A stretch of 64,000 bases of DNA, taken from the NCBI RefSeq assembly GCF_035510375.1, contig NZ_DATKHG010000030.1; one strand, 5' to 3'. Shown here in pieces: positions 25,655-36,879 of the stretch (positions within the stretch are counted from its first letter, which is position 1; every line of letters starts with the position of its first letter). The notes beneath the pieces are model-generated. The model was not told the origin of the DNA. It searched no databases and saw nothing but the letters and a program-made list of their open reading frames with translations. The position numbers and the translations under genes are program-made. The DNA comes from Paenibacillus_I sp035510375 (GTDB lineage Bacteria > Bacillota > Bacilli > Paenibacillales > Paenibacillaceae).

Positions 25655-26425
25655 CTATACGCCGATGATATGATAGCCGTTATCCACGTAGATCACTTCG
25701 CCGGTAATGCCGCGCGACAGCCGGCTCATGAGGAACATCGCCGTATCGCCCACTTCCGCGGCTTCCGTCGTGCGGCGCAGCGGCGCTTTTTCTTCCACCT
25801 GGCGGAGAATCGAGTTGAAGTCCTTGATGCCTTTGGCCGCAAGCGTACGGATCGGCCCGGCGGAAATCGCGTTGACCCGCACGTTGAACTGGCCGAGGTC
25901 CGCCGCCAGATAACGGACGGAAGCCTCCAGCGCCGCCTTCGCCACGCCCATGACGTTGTAATTGCGAAGCGCGCGCTCCGCGCCGAGGTAGGTCATCGTC
26001 ATGATGCTGCCGCCTTCGGTCATCAGCGGATACAGGCGCTGAGCCACCGCGGTAAGGGAATAGGCGCTGATGTCGTGCGCCAGCGCGAACCCCGCGCGGG
26101 ACGTGTCGACGAACATCCCTTCCAGCTCCTCGGTTTTGGCGAATGCGATGCTGTGAACGATGCCGTGCAGGACGCCGAAGCTGTCCTTCAGCTTGCCGGC
26201 CAGCGCATCGATATCTTCATCCACCGTGACGTTGCACGGCAGCACGATCGAGCCGGGAATCGTATCCGCCAGCTTGGCCACCCGTTCTTCCACCCGTTCG
26301 CTTTCGTATGTAAAGGCCAATTTTGCGCCTTGGGCCGCCAGCGATTGGGCGATGGCCCAAGCGATGCTGCGGTCGTTCGCCACACCCATGACGACGATAT
26401 TATTGCCGTTCAACAATCCGCTCAT
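25655..26425 (-). CDS. fabI: Enoyl-[acyl-carrier-protein] reductase (NADH) FabI
   Basis: FabI carries out the last reduction of each fatty-acid elongation cycle. The 256-residue SDR has the N-terminal VVMGVANDRSIAWAIAQSL cofactor loop, IVHSIAFAK, and the catalytic triad TYLGAERALRNYNVMGVAKAALE with Tyr146, Tyr156 and Lys163. ATG 26425 is fixed by GGAGGAG upstream; the longer open frame runs into non-coding sequence. Length and motifs match Bacillus FabI (triclosan-target type). Confidence 0.97.
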   Translation of the reverse strand: MSGLLNGNNIVVMGVANDRSIAWAIAQSLAAQGAKLAFTYESERVEERVAKLADTIPGSIVLPCNVTVDEDIDALAGKLKDSFGVLHGIVHSIAFAKTEELEGMFVDTSRAGFALAHDISAYSLTAVAQRLYPLMTEGGSIMTMTYLGAERALRNYNVMGVAKAALEASVRYLAADLGQFNVRVNAISAGPIRTLAAKGIKDFNSILRQVEEKAPLRRTTEAAEVGDTAMFLMSRLSRGITGEVIYVDNGYHIIGV

Positions 26426-26588
26426 TTCGGTTATCTCCTCCTTGGAAATCCTGCAATGGTTCTCCTCATTCCGGCGGTGCGCCCATGGAAACGAATGCTT
26501 CCTTTGTCCAAGGTAATCCATTTCCGGTCCGAATTCAAGAGTATTCTTGCGCCAGGGTTGTCCAATATGAAAAGTGCGCAACGGACGA

Positions 26589-26906
26589 TCACGCCCGTTC
26601 ACCGAAAAACATCTCGTGCGCCAGCGCCGACTGCACGCGCGCTTCCTCCTCGGACAGCCTGCGGACCAGCTCCATCTCCACCTGCGTGATTTCCTCGCCC
26701 TGGAAGTTGATCTCCGCAATGGAAGCAACAATTTTGACAATGGCGATCGCTTCATTATTCGGCGTATAGGCGATGACCTTCTGCCCGGTTGGAAAAACGC
26801 GGAAGCCGCTCTTCACCATTTTGCCGCGCCCGTACTCCAGCAGCTCGTACAGCTCCTGCTGCGATTTGAATTTGCAAACGGAATTGAATTCGGTCGCAAA
26901 GCCCAT
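26589..26906 (-). CDS. Conserved hypothetical protein
   Basis: A 105-residue soluble protein that I cannot assign. It starts MGFATEFNSVCKFKSQQELYELL, followed by VKSGFRVFPTGQKVIAYTPNNEAIAIVKIV and a helical C terminus with EEITQVEMELVRRLSEEEA. AGAAGGAGG lies ten bases before the ATG, a strong site. The alternating beta-strand pattern in the middle suggests a small alpha/beta fold. It lies between ddl and fabI on the same strand. Confidence 0.8.
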   Translation of the reverse strand: MGFATEFNSVCKFKSQQELYELLEYGRGKMVKSGFRVFPTGQKVIAYTPNNEAIAIVKIVASIAEINFQGEEITQVEMELVRRLSEEEARVQSALAHEMFFGERA

Positions 26907-27004
26907 TTTCCACAAGCCTCCTTCTCATTTTCCGCAACTTTACTCAAGCATCCAGCTTGCTTCGCTTGCATCCCCGGGAATCGGGCCCCGCCGCATTGGG
27001 ATGT

Positions 27005-27043
27005 AAAAACCGGATGCAGCGTGAGCGCTAATCATCCGGTTCA
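27005..27043 (-). terminator. Terminator after ddl
   Basis: AACCGGATG/CATCCGGTT (27008-27041) followed on the minus strand by TTTTTAC. Confidence 0.8.
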
Positions 27044-27060
27044 TGAGCGGCCGGCTGTCC

Positions 27061-28176
27061 TTACTCCGAACCGCCGCCGGTATAGTCGATGCGCTGCTTC
27101 TCGGCATGCCGCTCAAGGGCCAGTTGGATCAATTTATCGAGCAGCTCGCGGTATGGCAAGCCGGTTTCCTTCCACATCAAGGGGTACATGCTGAACGGCG
27201 TAAAGCCCGGCATTGTATTCACTTCATTGATCAGAAGCTGTCCGTCGGACCGCCGCATGAAAAAGTCGACGCGCGACAAGCCCGACCCGTCGATCGCCAG
27301 GAAAGCGCGGACCGCCATCTCGCGGACCGCTTCGGCCGTCTCGGCCGGGATGTCTGCGGGAATCTGCATGCGCGACTTCCCGTCGGTATATTTCGCTTTG
27401 TAATCATAAAAGTCGTTGGAGGACACGACCTCCCCCGGCACGGAAGCGCGGGGCTCGTCGTTGCCGAGCACGCTGACCTCGATCTCGCGGGCGTCGACGA
27501 ATTCCTCCACGATCACCTTGCGGTCATAGCGGAACGCGAGCGCCACGGCCGCTTCCAGTTCCTCGCGGTTGCGGGCTTTGGAAATGCCGACGCTCGATCC
27601 GAGGTTGGCCGGCTTCACGAAGCACGGATACCCGAGCGCGACTTCAATCTCCATAATGAAAAAGTGCGGATCCTTCTCCCACTGGGTGCGGTTAAAATGG
27701 CGGTATATGCACTGGGGCAGCCCTTCCTGGGCAAATACCTTTTTCATCAACACTTTGTCCATGCCGACGGCGGAGGCGAGCACGCCCGCTCCCACATACG
27801 GGACGTTCGCCATCTCGAACAGTCCCTGGATCGTGCCGTCTTCCCCGAACGTGCCGTGCAGCAGCGGGAACATGACGTCGATTTGCCGGTCGGCCTCATC
27901 CACGGCGGCGGGGGCCGCCATCCCTTGGAACACGGGCATCAGCGCGCTGCCGGTATCGCCTTCCGCGCCGCCGAATTGCAGCTGGGCCACTTCCGCGGGA
28001 GCGGCGAGCAGCGTTTGCCCGGCATGCCACCCGCCCTGCTTCGTTATGTAGAACGGCTTGATTTCGTATTTATCGTAATCGAAGGCTTTCATGACCGCCA
28101 GCGCGGTCTGGAGCGACACCTCATGCTCGCCCGATTTGCCTCCGTACAGCAGCCCAACCCGAATCTTCTCACCCAT
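27061..28176 (-). CDS. ddl: D-alanine-D-alanine ligase
   Basis: Ddl joins two D-alanines with ATP for the peptidoglycan stem peptide. The 371-residue ATP-grasp enzyme has VGLLYGGKSGEHEVSLQTA, VPYVGAGVLASAVGMDK, YPCFVKPANLGSSVGISK, the KVIVEEFVDAREIEVSVLG strand, and the metal/substrate motif FLAIDGSGLSRVDFF with LLINEVNTMPGFTPFSMYP. GGAGGCTAACATTC precedes the ATG. Residue-level specificity (D-Ala rather than D-Lac) was not tested. Confidence 0.96.
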   Translation of the reverse strand: MGEKIRVGLLYGGKSGEHEVSLQTALAVMKAFDYDKYEIKPFYITKQGGWHAGQTLLAAPAEVAQLQFGGAEGDTGSALMPVFQGMAAPAAVDEADRQIDVMFPLLHGTFGEDGTIQGLFEMANVPYVGAGVLASAVGMDKVLMKKVFAQEGLPQCIYRHFNRTQWEKDPHFFIMEIEVALGYPCFVKPANLGSSVGISKARNREELEAAVALAFRYDRKVIVEEFVDAREIEVSVLGNDEPRASVPGEVVSSNDFYDYKAKYTDGKSRMQIPADIPAETAEAVREMAVRAFLAIDGSGLSRVDFFMRRSDGQLLINEVNTMPGFTPFSMYPLMWKETGLPYRELLDKLIQLALERHAEKQRIDYTGGGSE

Positions 28177-28262
28177 GAATGTTAGCCTCCGGTTACTAAA
28201 TTATCCATTCTCTTCGTTAGTTATCCTTGCGCGGGCCTGCCTTGCCCTTTGCGGCAAGCAAG

Positions 28263-29336
28263 CTAGAACAAGTCCGCAATGTGGAAAAAGCGGTAGCGCG
28301 TCCGCGGCGTCCAGGCGTACGAGTCCCGGTAATCCCAATACCGGTGCCGGCTCGACACCGTATTGGCGTTCACGAGCGGCATGCCTTCGCGGTCGAAGGC
28401 GGTTACGATCGTATTGTGGCCGTACCGGCCGTCGCCTTCCCAATCATAGCAAATGACGTCTCCGAGCTTGAGCTGCCACAGCGCGTCGACCGGGGTTGCC
28501 CGCAATCCGCCCGCCCGCGCCGCGCTTAAATAGCGCTGCAGCGCGTCGGCGACCGCCCAGCTGTAGCTCCACAACTCCTGGCCGCCGCTGCGGCCCTTGT
28601 ACCACCAGCCCGAAGCTCTTTTACCAGTATAGTTCATCGGGGCATGGCCTGCAAAGAGGCACTGCGAGACGTAATTCGTGCAGTTGACTTGCATGTTTTC
28701 GTAAGCCGGATTGGGCTGTTGCCACCAGCGGTCCGCATAGGCTGCGGCCAGATCGCGCCGATATGGAATGCTCGGTCGATGCTGGTTGAAATAGGGTAAA
28801 AGGTCATCATTCAGATAAGGCACCGAAACGGATTTAACCGCTTGCGGCGGCTGAAACCGTCCGTTCTCCTGCGGGACGTCTTCCGTCTCCGGATCGCCGC
28901 TCGCCCCGCTTCGCCGCTCCGCGATCTCCGGCTCGATGCGCGCGATTTGCCAGCGTCCGTTCGCTTCGGCGAGCCAAAGCCGTTCGGTTTCCAGCCGTTC
29001 CTCGGCGTAACCCGCCCCGCGCTGCGCAAGCGTGCGCTTGAAATGAAGCTCAAGACGCACCGGGACCTCCCCGTCCCGTTCCGTTGCCCCGATATGGAGC
29101 AGGCGGGCCCTCGACTCGTGCCGCTCCGGGTATGCGCCGCGAAGACGGTCGCGCTCCTCCAGGCGGGACAAGCGCCGGCCGGTGCGGGCCAGATAGTCGC
29201 AATCCGAGACGATTCCGGTTAAACCGTCGGCTTTCAGTTCGATTTCCGCTTGGTTGACGTGTTTCACGTAGTCATGGACGGCTGCCCTCAAGCCCTCCGC
29301 CATGCCGCCCAAATCGGCGCTTTTCCTTCCGGACAT
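28263..29336 (-). CDS. Putative amidase-domain (Amidase_6) protein
   Basis: The 357-residue protein has a divergent N-terminal half with Arg/Glu-rich helices and a C-terminal Amidase_6-type domain (about residues 195-357): AAAYADRWWQQPNPAYENMQVNCTNYVSQCL, with the nucleophile-like Cys in NCTNYVSQC, then GDVICYDWEGDGRYGHNTIVTAF containing the conserved His, and TVSSRHRYWDYR. NlpC/P60-like papain-fold amidases of this kind are usually wall-related, but no signal peptide is visible here. GAAGGAGAG precedes ATG 29336. Confidence 0.85.
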   Translation of the reverse strand: MSGRKSADLGGMAEGLRAAVHDYVKHVNQAEIELKADGLTGIVSDCDYLARTGRRLSRLEERDRLRGAYPERHESRARLLHIGATERDGEVPVRLELHFKRTLAQRGAGYAEERLETERLWLAEANGRWQIARIEPEIAERRSGASGDPETEDVPQENGRFQPPQAVKSVSVPYLNDDLLPYFNQHRPSIPYRRDLAAAYADRWWQQPNPAYENMQVNCTNYVSQCLFAGHAPMNYTGKRASGWWYKGRSGGQELWSYSWAVADALQRYLSAARAGGLRATPVDALWQLKLGDVICYDWEGDGRYGHNTIVTAFDREGMPLVNANTVSSRHRYWDYRDSYAWTPRTRYRFFHIADLF

Positions 29337-29487
29337 GCAGTCACTCTCCTTCATTCGGCCCTGCCGGCAGCGGTAAAGCCGAACGCTTTTTTGCGGGCAA
29401 GCACCTAACTTCTCTATGTATATGAAGCGTCCGCCGCTCTAATGAAAGAACGCAGTATTTTTTCCGTACCTGTGATGAAAATCGCCC

Positions 29488-29517
29488 TTTACGGAACGCT
29501 ATAAAAAGCGATATACT
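29488..29517 (+). promoter_or_regulatory. Probable sigma-A promoter of acnA
   Basis: TTTACG (29488-29493) and TATACT (29512-29517) are 18 bases apart, about 90 bases before the acnA start. It is a moderate match. Confidence 0.5.
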
Positions 29518-29608
29518 ATAGGTAGTCAGCGATTTTGAAATAGAGTTTCATTGCATGAAACAACGAATCGCATCCATCGATTATTTTATGAAGGAGGAGT
29601 TTCATCCC

Positions 29609-32320
<2,712 letters not shown>

Positions 32321-32340
32321 TCCGAACAAGCGCCTCGGCG

Positions 32341-32388
32341 CAAAAGAACCGCCGAACGTCTGCGTGACGTTCGGCGGTTCTTTTTTGT
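32341..32388 (+). terminator. Terminator after acnA
   Basis: AGAACCGCCGAACGTC/GACGTTCGGCGGTTCT hairpin with a five-base loop (32345-32381), followed by TTTTTT. Confidence 0.95.
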
Positions 32389-32445
32389 CCCGGCATACTG
32401 CCATCCATCTTAGCCGGTTTTCAACTGATATTTAAAGCTCCCGCA

Positions 32446-33192
32446 TTATTTCACGATCATCATGCCCATCCGTCTCGCCGCTTCGATAATCGCAGGCGCA
32501 TGCTCGCGCATCGACTCCAGCGTCAGACGGCCCGACGGCCCGGAGACGGACAAGGCCGCCGCAAGCTTCCCGGCGCGGTTCAGGATCGGCGCGGCCACCG
32601 CGGCCGCACCGGGCTCGCGCTCCTCGATACTGGTGGCATAACCCGTACGGCGTATGTGCTCCAACTGTTCCGCGTATTGGGCCCTATCGATCGATGCCGG
32701 CCAGCTCGGGTCTTCCATGACAAGCCGCTGTGTCTCCTCGTCGGCAAACGCCACGAGCACCTTGCTGGAGGCGCCTACGTAGAGGGGCAGGCGAACCCCG
32801 ACGTTGGCCACGCGCCGTACCGCCTGGCTGCTCTGTACCGCTTGGATCCGAATCCGCTCGTTGCCGTCCCGGATATAGAGACTGACGGTTTCGCCTACCA
32901 AATCGCGCAGCCTCTCCATTTCGGGAAGCAGCCGAACCGCCGGGTCGTCGCTGCTGGACAGATGGGCCGAAAGCTCCCATACCCGCATTCCGAGCCGGTA
33001 GCGCTCGCTCGCTTGATGCCTCGCGACGAATCCTTTATCTTCCAGCGTGGCGAGCATCCGGTGCACGGTGCTCTTGTGCAAACCGACCTTCTCGGCGATT
33101 TCCGTCATCGCCCACTCCGACCGTTCCGTAAAGCACAGGAGAATGTCCATAGCGCGTTCGACCGCGCGGACCGTCGATTTGCCCTCTTCCAT
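32446..33192 (-). CDS. IclR-family transcriptional regulator
   Basis: A 248-residue regulator. The winged helix is AVERAMDILLCFTERSEWAMTEIAEKVGLHKSTVHRML (about residues 8-45) followed by VARHQASERYRLGMRVWEL. The C-terminal effector domain has GETVSLYIRDGNERIRIQAV and the conserved GYATSIEEREPGAAAVAAPI with IL...G...AALSVSGPS. GGGGTGAG precedes ATG 33192; GTG 33201 is the alternative. Its target is unknown; the divergent hydrolase is the nearest candidate. Confidence 0.92.
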   Translation of the reverse strand: MEEGKSTVRAVERAMDILLCFTERSEWAMTEIAEKVGLHKSTVHRMLATLEDKGFVARHQASERYRLGMRVWELSAHLSSSDDPAVRLLPEMERLRDLVGETVSLYIRDGNERIRIQAVQSSQAVRRVANVGVRLPLYVGASSKVLVAFADEETQRLVMEDPSWPASIDRAQYAEQLEHIRRTGYATSIEEREPGAAAVAAPILNRAGKLAAALSVSGPSGRLTLESMREHAPAIIEAARRMGMMIVK

Positions 33193-33378
33193 GACGCTCA
33201 CCCCGCTCTCCCATTTGTTTCACACAATGAAACTCAATTACAAACAGTATAACTCATTCCCTTTCTTTATTCCATCTATAAAAGTCTTATTTTACAGCCG
33301 GATTACAGCCGGTTAACAAGTTGCCGACAACAATTGACACCTTGAGCCTTTGGGCATAAGATGATACTACTACCTAGC

Positions 33379-33394
33379 ATTAAAGCGCTTTCAT
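33379..33394 (+). promoter_or_regulatory. Candidate catabolite-response element (cre)
   Basis: ATTAAAGCGCTTTCAT matches the CcpA palindrome ATGAAAGCGCTTTCAT except for one base. It lies 18 bases before the hydrolase start, a repressing position. Confidence 0.5.
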
Positions 33395-33411
33395 AGTGGG
33401 AGGGATTCTTA

Positions 33412-34455
33412 TTGAACAACGTTGTCCTGACACCGGTTCCGCTTGAAGGCGGCTTCTCCCCCGATTATCGTCCCGGCCCGTTCGAACAACTGCCGCGGTC
33501 CCCCATGCCGCAAACGCACGGCCGGTCCCGGCGGAGACACGCCGCTGTCGCACTCATCGCCTCGTTATCCGCCTTCGTCCTGCTTTCCTTTCTCGCTTTT
33601 CACGGCTATATCGCATGGACGCTGGCCCACCCTTATGTCCCGCCGCTCACCTCAAACCCGATGCTGGCCAAGGGTCTCGATTATATCGACGTCTCCTTTC
33701 CAAGCGCCGGCGGCAAAACGACCGTGAACGGCTGGTACATACCCGCCAAGTCGAAGTCGGGCAGAACCGTCGTGTTCAGCCACGGCTACGGCGCCAACCG
33801 AGAGGAAACCTGGGTTCCGATGTACGAGCTGGCCAATCTGCTGCACGGCTTGAAATATAACGTCCTGATGTTCGACTACGGCTACGCTTCCTCCAAAAAT
33901 CACGCGCCGGCTACGGGCGGCGTGGAAGAAAGCCGGCAGCTGCTTGCGGCCGTTTCCTATGCCAAGTCGCAGGGCGCGGGCGAGATCGTCGTGTGGGGCT
34001 TCTCGATGGGCGCCGGCACAGCGCTTCAAGCGGCCCTGCAAACGAAGGACATCAGCGCCATGATACTGGACAGCATGTTCATTACCGACGCCGAAACGCT
34101 TTATTACAATCTCACGCAATATGTGCCGCTTCCGCGCTATCCTTCGCTGCCGCTGATCGAATGGATGCTTCCGCTCTGGACGGGGATCAACCTTTCGCAG
34201 ATCCCTTCCGGGGAAGTGAGAACCAGAAGCTACGATATGCCTATTTATATGATTCACGGCACCAAAGATGCGAAGGCGCCGGTCGGCATCGCCGAGGCGA
34301 TCGCCGCCAACCAGACCAATCCGCTGTCGAGCGCCTGGATTGTGCCGAACGGCAAGCACGAGCTGCTGTTTCAAGTGTATCCGAAGGAATATATGCGCCG
34401 CGCCGTTGTCTTTTTAAGCCAGGTCAATCAATCGCTCGACCTGAGCGCGACATAG
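33412..34455 (+). CDS. Membrane-anchored alpha/beta hydrolase
   Basis: A 347-residue serine hydrolase. A membrane segment at about residues 44-68 (VALIASLSAFVLLSFLAFHGYIAW) anchors an extracellular alpha/beta hydrolase domain: VFSHGYGANREE (oxyanion region), nucleophile elbow WGFSMGAGTALQAAL, the acidic residue near HGTKDAKAP and the histidine in NGKHELLF. The start is TTG, with GGGAGG eight bases upstream. The family is broad (esterases, DUF1749/YqkD-like); the substrate is unknown. Confidence 0.9.
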   Translation: MNNVVLTPVPLEGGFSPDYRPGPFEQLPRSPMPQTHGRSRRRHAAVALIASLSAFVLLSFLAFHGYIAWTLAHPYVPPLTSNPMLAKGLDYIDVSFPSAGGKTTVNGWYIPAKSKSGRTVVFSHGYGANREETWVPMYELANLLHGLKYNVLMFDYGYASSKNHAPATGGVEESRQLLAAVSYAKSQGAGEIVVWGFSMGAGTALQAALQTKDISAMILDSMFITDAETLYYNLTQYVPLPRYPSLPLIEWMLPLWTGINLSQIPSGEVRTRSYDMPIYMIHGTKDAKAPVGIAEAIAANQTNPLSSAWIVPNGKHELLFQVYPKEYMRRAVVFLSQVNQSLDLSAT

Positions 34456-34488
34456 GATAACCCCGAAGCCGAATACATCTCTAAGGAG

Positions 34489-34548
34489 CGCTCTTGCCGC
34501 TTGCCGGCATCTGCCGGCGGCCGCCTTCATGCGGTGTCGGCAAGAGCG
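34489..34548 (+). promoter_or_regulatory. Large stem-loop between hydrolase and sodF
   Basis: CGCTCTTGCCG (34489-34499) and CGGCAAGAGCG (34538-34548) form a perfect 11-bp stem; the loop holds a second GCCGGC/GCCGGC hairpin. No T-run follows, and the sodF-like ribosome site starts 17 bases later, so it may be a leader or processing structure rather than a terminator. Confidence 0.6.
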
Positions 34549-34579
34549 AACGAGATGGCAGGCAAAGGAGGTTCCCGTC

Positions 34580-35674
34580 GTGCTTTTTGTTTACGGATCG
34601 TACATGCCGCTCCGGCTGCTGGAGGAAATCCGGTCATGGAAAAAGCGGGAGCAGGCGCACACGGTCGTCCTTCGCGCAATCGTGCCCGGTTGGGATCCTG
34701 GCTTCATGCGCACGCTCGAGGAATGGAAACAGGCCTTCGCCGACACGGAAAAGTGCGCTGATTGGTGGCTGCAAGCGCGGCTGGAGCAGCCCGGTCGGCT
34801 CCCTGACAACTCAGATGCGCAGATCGGCGCGCTGCTTCACGCCTCGCGTGCGCAATCCGAGGCTTTCATTCGACAGCTTCAGTTTTATCGCACGCATAGC
34901 GCGGATGATCGGACCGATCCCGTGAGCCCGGTTGTGATCGATCACCTGATGCGGGAATCGCAATATTATCTCGACACGTTCGCGGGCCTGGACGCTCTCC
35001 CCGGCGAACGGGACGCAACGCGGGCCGGCGCGCCGGCCTCCGTGCCCGTCGGCGGCCACACGCTTCCGCCTCTTCCTTATGCCTATAACGGGCTTGAGCC
35101 TTACATCGACGAAGCGACGATGCGGGTTCATCACGGCAAGCATCATCAGTCCTACGTAGACGGGCTGAACCGGGCGGAAACCGCGCTCGCGGAAGCCCGC
35201 AGAACGAATGACTTCAAGCTGGTGAAGCATTGGGAGCGCGAGCTCGCATTCAACGGCGCCGGCCATTACCTGCACACGATTTTCTGGGATGCGATGAAGC
35301 CGCCCGCTTCCGGCGGAGGCGGTGAGCCGTCAGGCGCGATAGCCGCGGCGATCCAAACCGATTTCGGCGGGTTCCAGGCGTTTAAGCGTCATTTTTCACA
35401 GGCGGCCGAGCAGGCGGAGGGCGGCGGTTGGTCGATTCTCGTCTGGAGCCCGCGCAGCGGGCGGTTGGAAATTTTGCAGGCCGAGAAGCATCAAGACCTG
35501 TCGCAGTGGGACGCCGTTCCCCTGCTGCCGCTCGATGTATGGGAGCACGCCTATTACCTGAAGCACCAGAACAGACGCGCCGATTACATCAAAAACTGGT
35601 GGAACGTCGTCAACTGGCCTTACGTGAACGAGCGGTATGCCGCGGCATCCAGGCTGCGTTGGGAGCCGTCATAA
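34580..35674 (+). CDS. sodF: Superoxide dismutase (Fe/Mn), SodF type with long N-terminal extension
   Basis: A 364-residue protein. Residues 1 to about 150 form a helical extension with an HLMRESQYYLDTF segment resembling DUF2935 domains. The rest is an Fe/Mn superoxide dismutase: the first metal His in MRVHHGKHHQSYVDGLN, the second in FNGAGHYLHTIFW, and Asp/His in DVWEHAYYLKHQNRR. The GAGHYLH and WSPRSGRLEIL features resemble Bacillus SodF rather than SodA. GTG is the start, eight bases after AAGGAGG. Its 3' end overlaps sbnH by 55 bases on the opposite strand. Confidence 0.9.
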   Translation: MLFVYGSYMPLRLLEEIRSWKKREQAHTVVLRAIVPGWDPGFMRTLEEWKQAFADTEKCADWWLQARLEQPGRLPDNSDAQIGALLHASRAQSEAFIRQLQFYRTHSADDRTDPVSPVVIDHLMRESQYYLDTFAGLDALPGERDATRAGAPASVPVGGHTLPPLPYAYNGLEPYIDEATMRVHHGKHHQSYVDGLNRAETALAEARRTNDFKLVKHWERELAFNGAGHYLHTIFWDAMKPPASGGGGEPSGAIAAAIQTDFGGFQAFKRHFSQAAEQAEGGGWSILVWSPRSGRLEILQAEKHQDLSQWDAVPLLPLDVWEHAYYLKHQNRRADYIKNWWNVVNWPYVNERYAAASRLRWEPS

Positions 35675-36879
35675 TTGTTCTTGCCCGGAGCATGTTCCAA
35701 AAAGATGTGCTCCGGGTGCGGATGGCTCAGAAAGTCATGGTGGGAGATGGCCCATCCGTAGGCTCCGGCATATTGGAAAAGAATTACGTCTCCAATCCGG
35801 ATCCGGGCGACGAATTTGTCTTTCGCAAGCACATCCTTCGGTGTGCACAGCTGCCCGACGACCGTTATTTCACAGTCACTCGCCTCCTTGCGCGCGAACG
35901 GGTAGTCCCAGCGTCCGACAGGTATGACCTGAAACGGATGACTGTGCTGCCAGGAGGCCGGCAGCCGAAATTGATGGGTGCCGCCGCGGACAATCGCATA
36001 ATGTTTATCGTGATTCCGTTTCAGGTCCAGCACCTCGGCGGCATAATATCCGCATGATGCGGTAAGATAGCGTCCGCATTCAAAAAGCACGGTCACGCCC
36101 GCCGGGCATTTGCGCTCCAGCATGGGGCCCAGCTTTTCTATAAACAAGTCCCAGTCGAATTGCCGCTGCAGCTCGGCATAGTTGACGCCTATTCCGCCGC
36201 CGGCATTCAGCCATGAGAGGTCTAATCCGAACTCCTTGGCCCACCCCGCTGCCCGTTCGCAATAATACCCGATCAATTGAACGTGCTTCTCCGCGTTGAG
36301 ATTATTTGAAAGGGAATGAAAATGAAATCCTTCCACCTTGACGGATTCCAGATTTTGGGCCAGCCGAATGACGTCCGGTATTTGCCTTTCGTCAATTCCG
36401 AATTGCGTCGGCCGTCCCGCCATGGCCAGGGTAGCGTCGGGCAGCGGCCCCCGCAAGTTTACGCGGAGCAAAATCGGCACGGTCATCCCTTTCCGCGCCG
36501 CTATATAGGCAACTCGCTGCACTTCGTGCGCGCTCTCCGCATGAATAAGGCTGACGCGCAGCGCGATCGCCCCTTCGATTTCCTCATCCGTTTTCCCCGG
36601 ACCTCCGAAGATGACGGGAATTTCCGGCGCAGCCGCGCGAATCTTTCTGATTTCGCCGAGCGAGGCCGCTTCAAACCCGTTCACAATCGGAGCCAGTTCT
36701 TTAACGATCCGTTCCTCCGAATTCGCCTTCACGGCATAATACAGCCGGCAAGAAGCCGGCAAGGTTCGAACCCTTCGCGAAACGTGTTCCCTTAAATGCT
36801 CCAGGTCGTAGATGTAAGCGCACAACGGCTGCCGGGCATGTTCTTTGCGTGACAGAATCCAGTCGACAATTCGGTTCAT
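35620..36879 (-). CDS. sbnH: SbnH-like PLP-dependent decarboxylase (siderophore)
   Basis: The 419-residue enzyme is a fold-type III PLP decarboxylase (DAP/ornithine decarboxylase family). PLP-binding features are YYAVKANSEERIVKEL with the Schiff-base Lys (about residue 51), the FHFHSLSNNLN loop, WLNAGGGIGVNY and the C-terminal QLCTPKDVLAKD. In staphyloferrin B synthesis SbnH decarboxylates the citryl-diaminopropionate intermediate; that role is inferred from the neighbours. Its ATG overlaps the sbnG stop as ATGA. It is the last gene of the operon. Confidence 0.9.
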   Translation of the reverse strand: MNRIVDWILSRKEHARQPLCAYIYDLEHLREHVSRRVRTLPASCRLYYAVKANSEERIVKELAPIVNGFEAASLGEIRKIRAAAPEIPVIFGGPGKTDEEIEGAIALRVSLIHAESAHEVQRVAYIAARKGMTVPILLRVNLRGPLPDATLAMAGRPTQFGIDERQIPDVIRLAQNLESVKVEGFHFHSLSNNLNAEKHVQLIGYYCERAAGWAKEFGLDLSWLNAGGGIGVNYAELQRQFDWDLFIEKLGPMLERKCPAGVTVLFECGRYLTASCGYYAAEVLDLKRNHDKHYAIVRGGTHQFRLPASWQHSHPFQVIPVGRWDYPFARKEASDCEITVVGQLCTPKDVLAKDKFVARIRIGDVILFQYAGAYGWAISHHDFLSHPHPEHIFLEHAPGKNNYDGSQRSLDAAAYRSFT

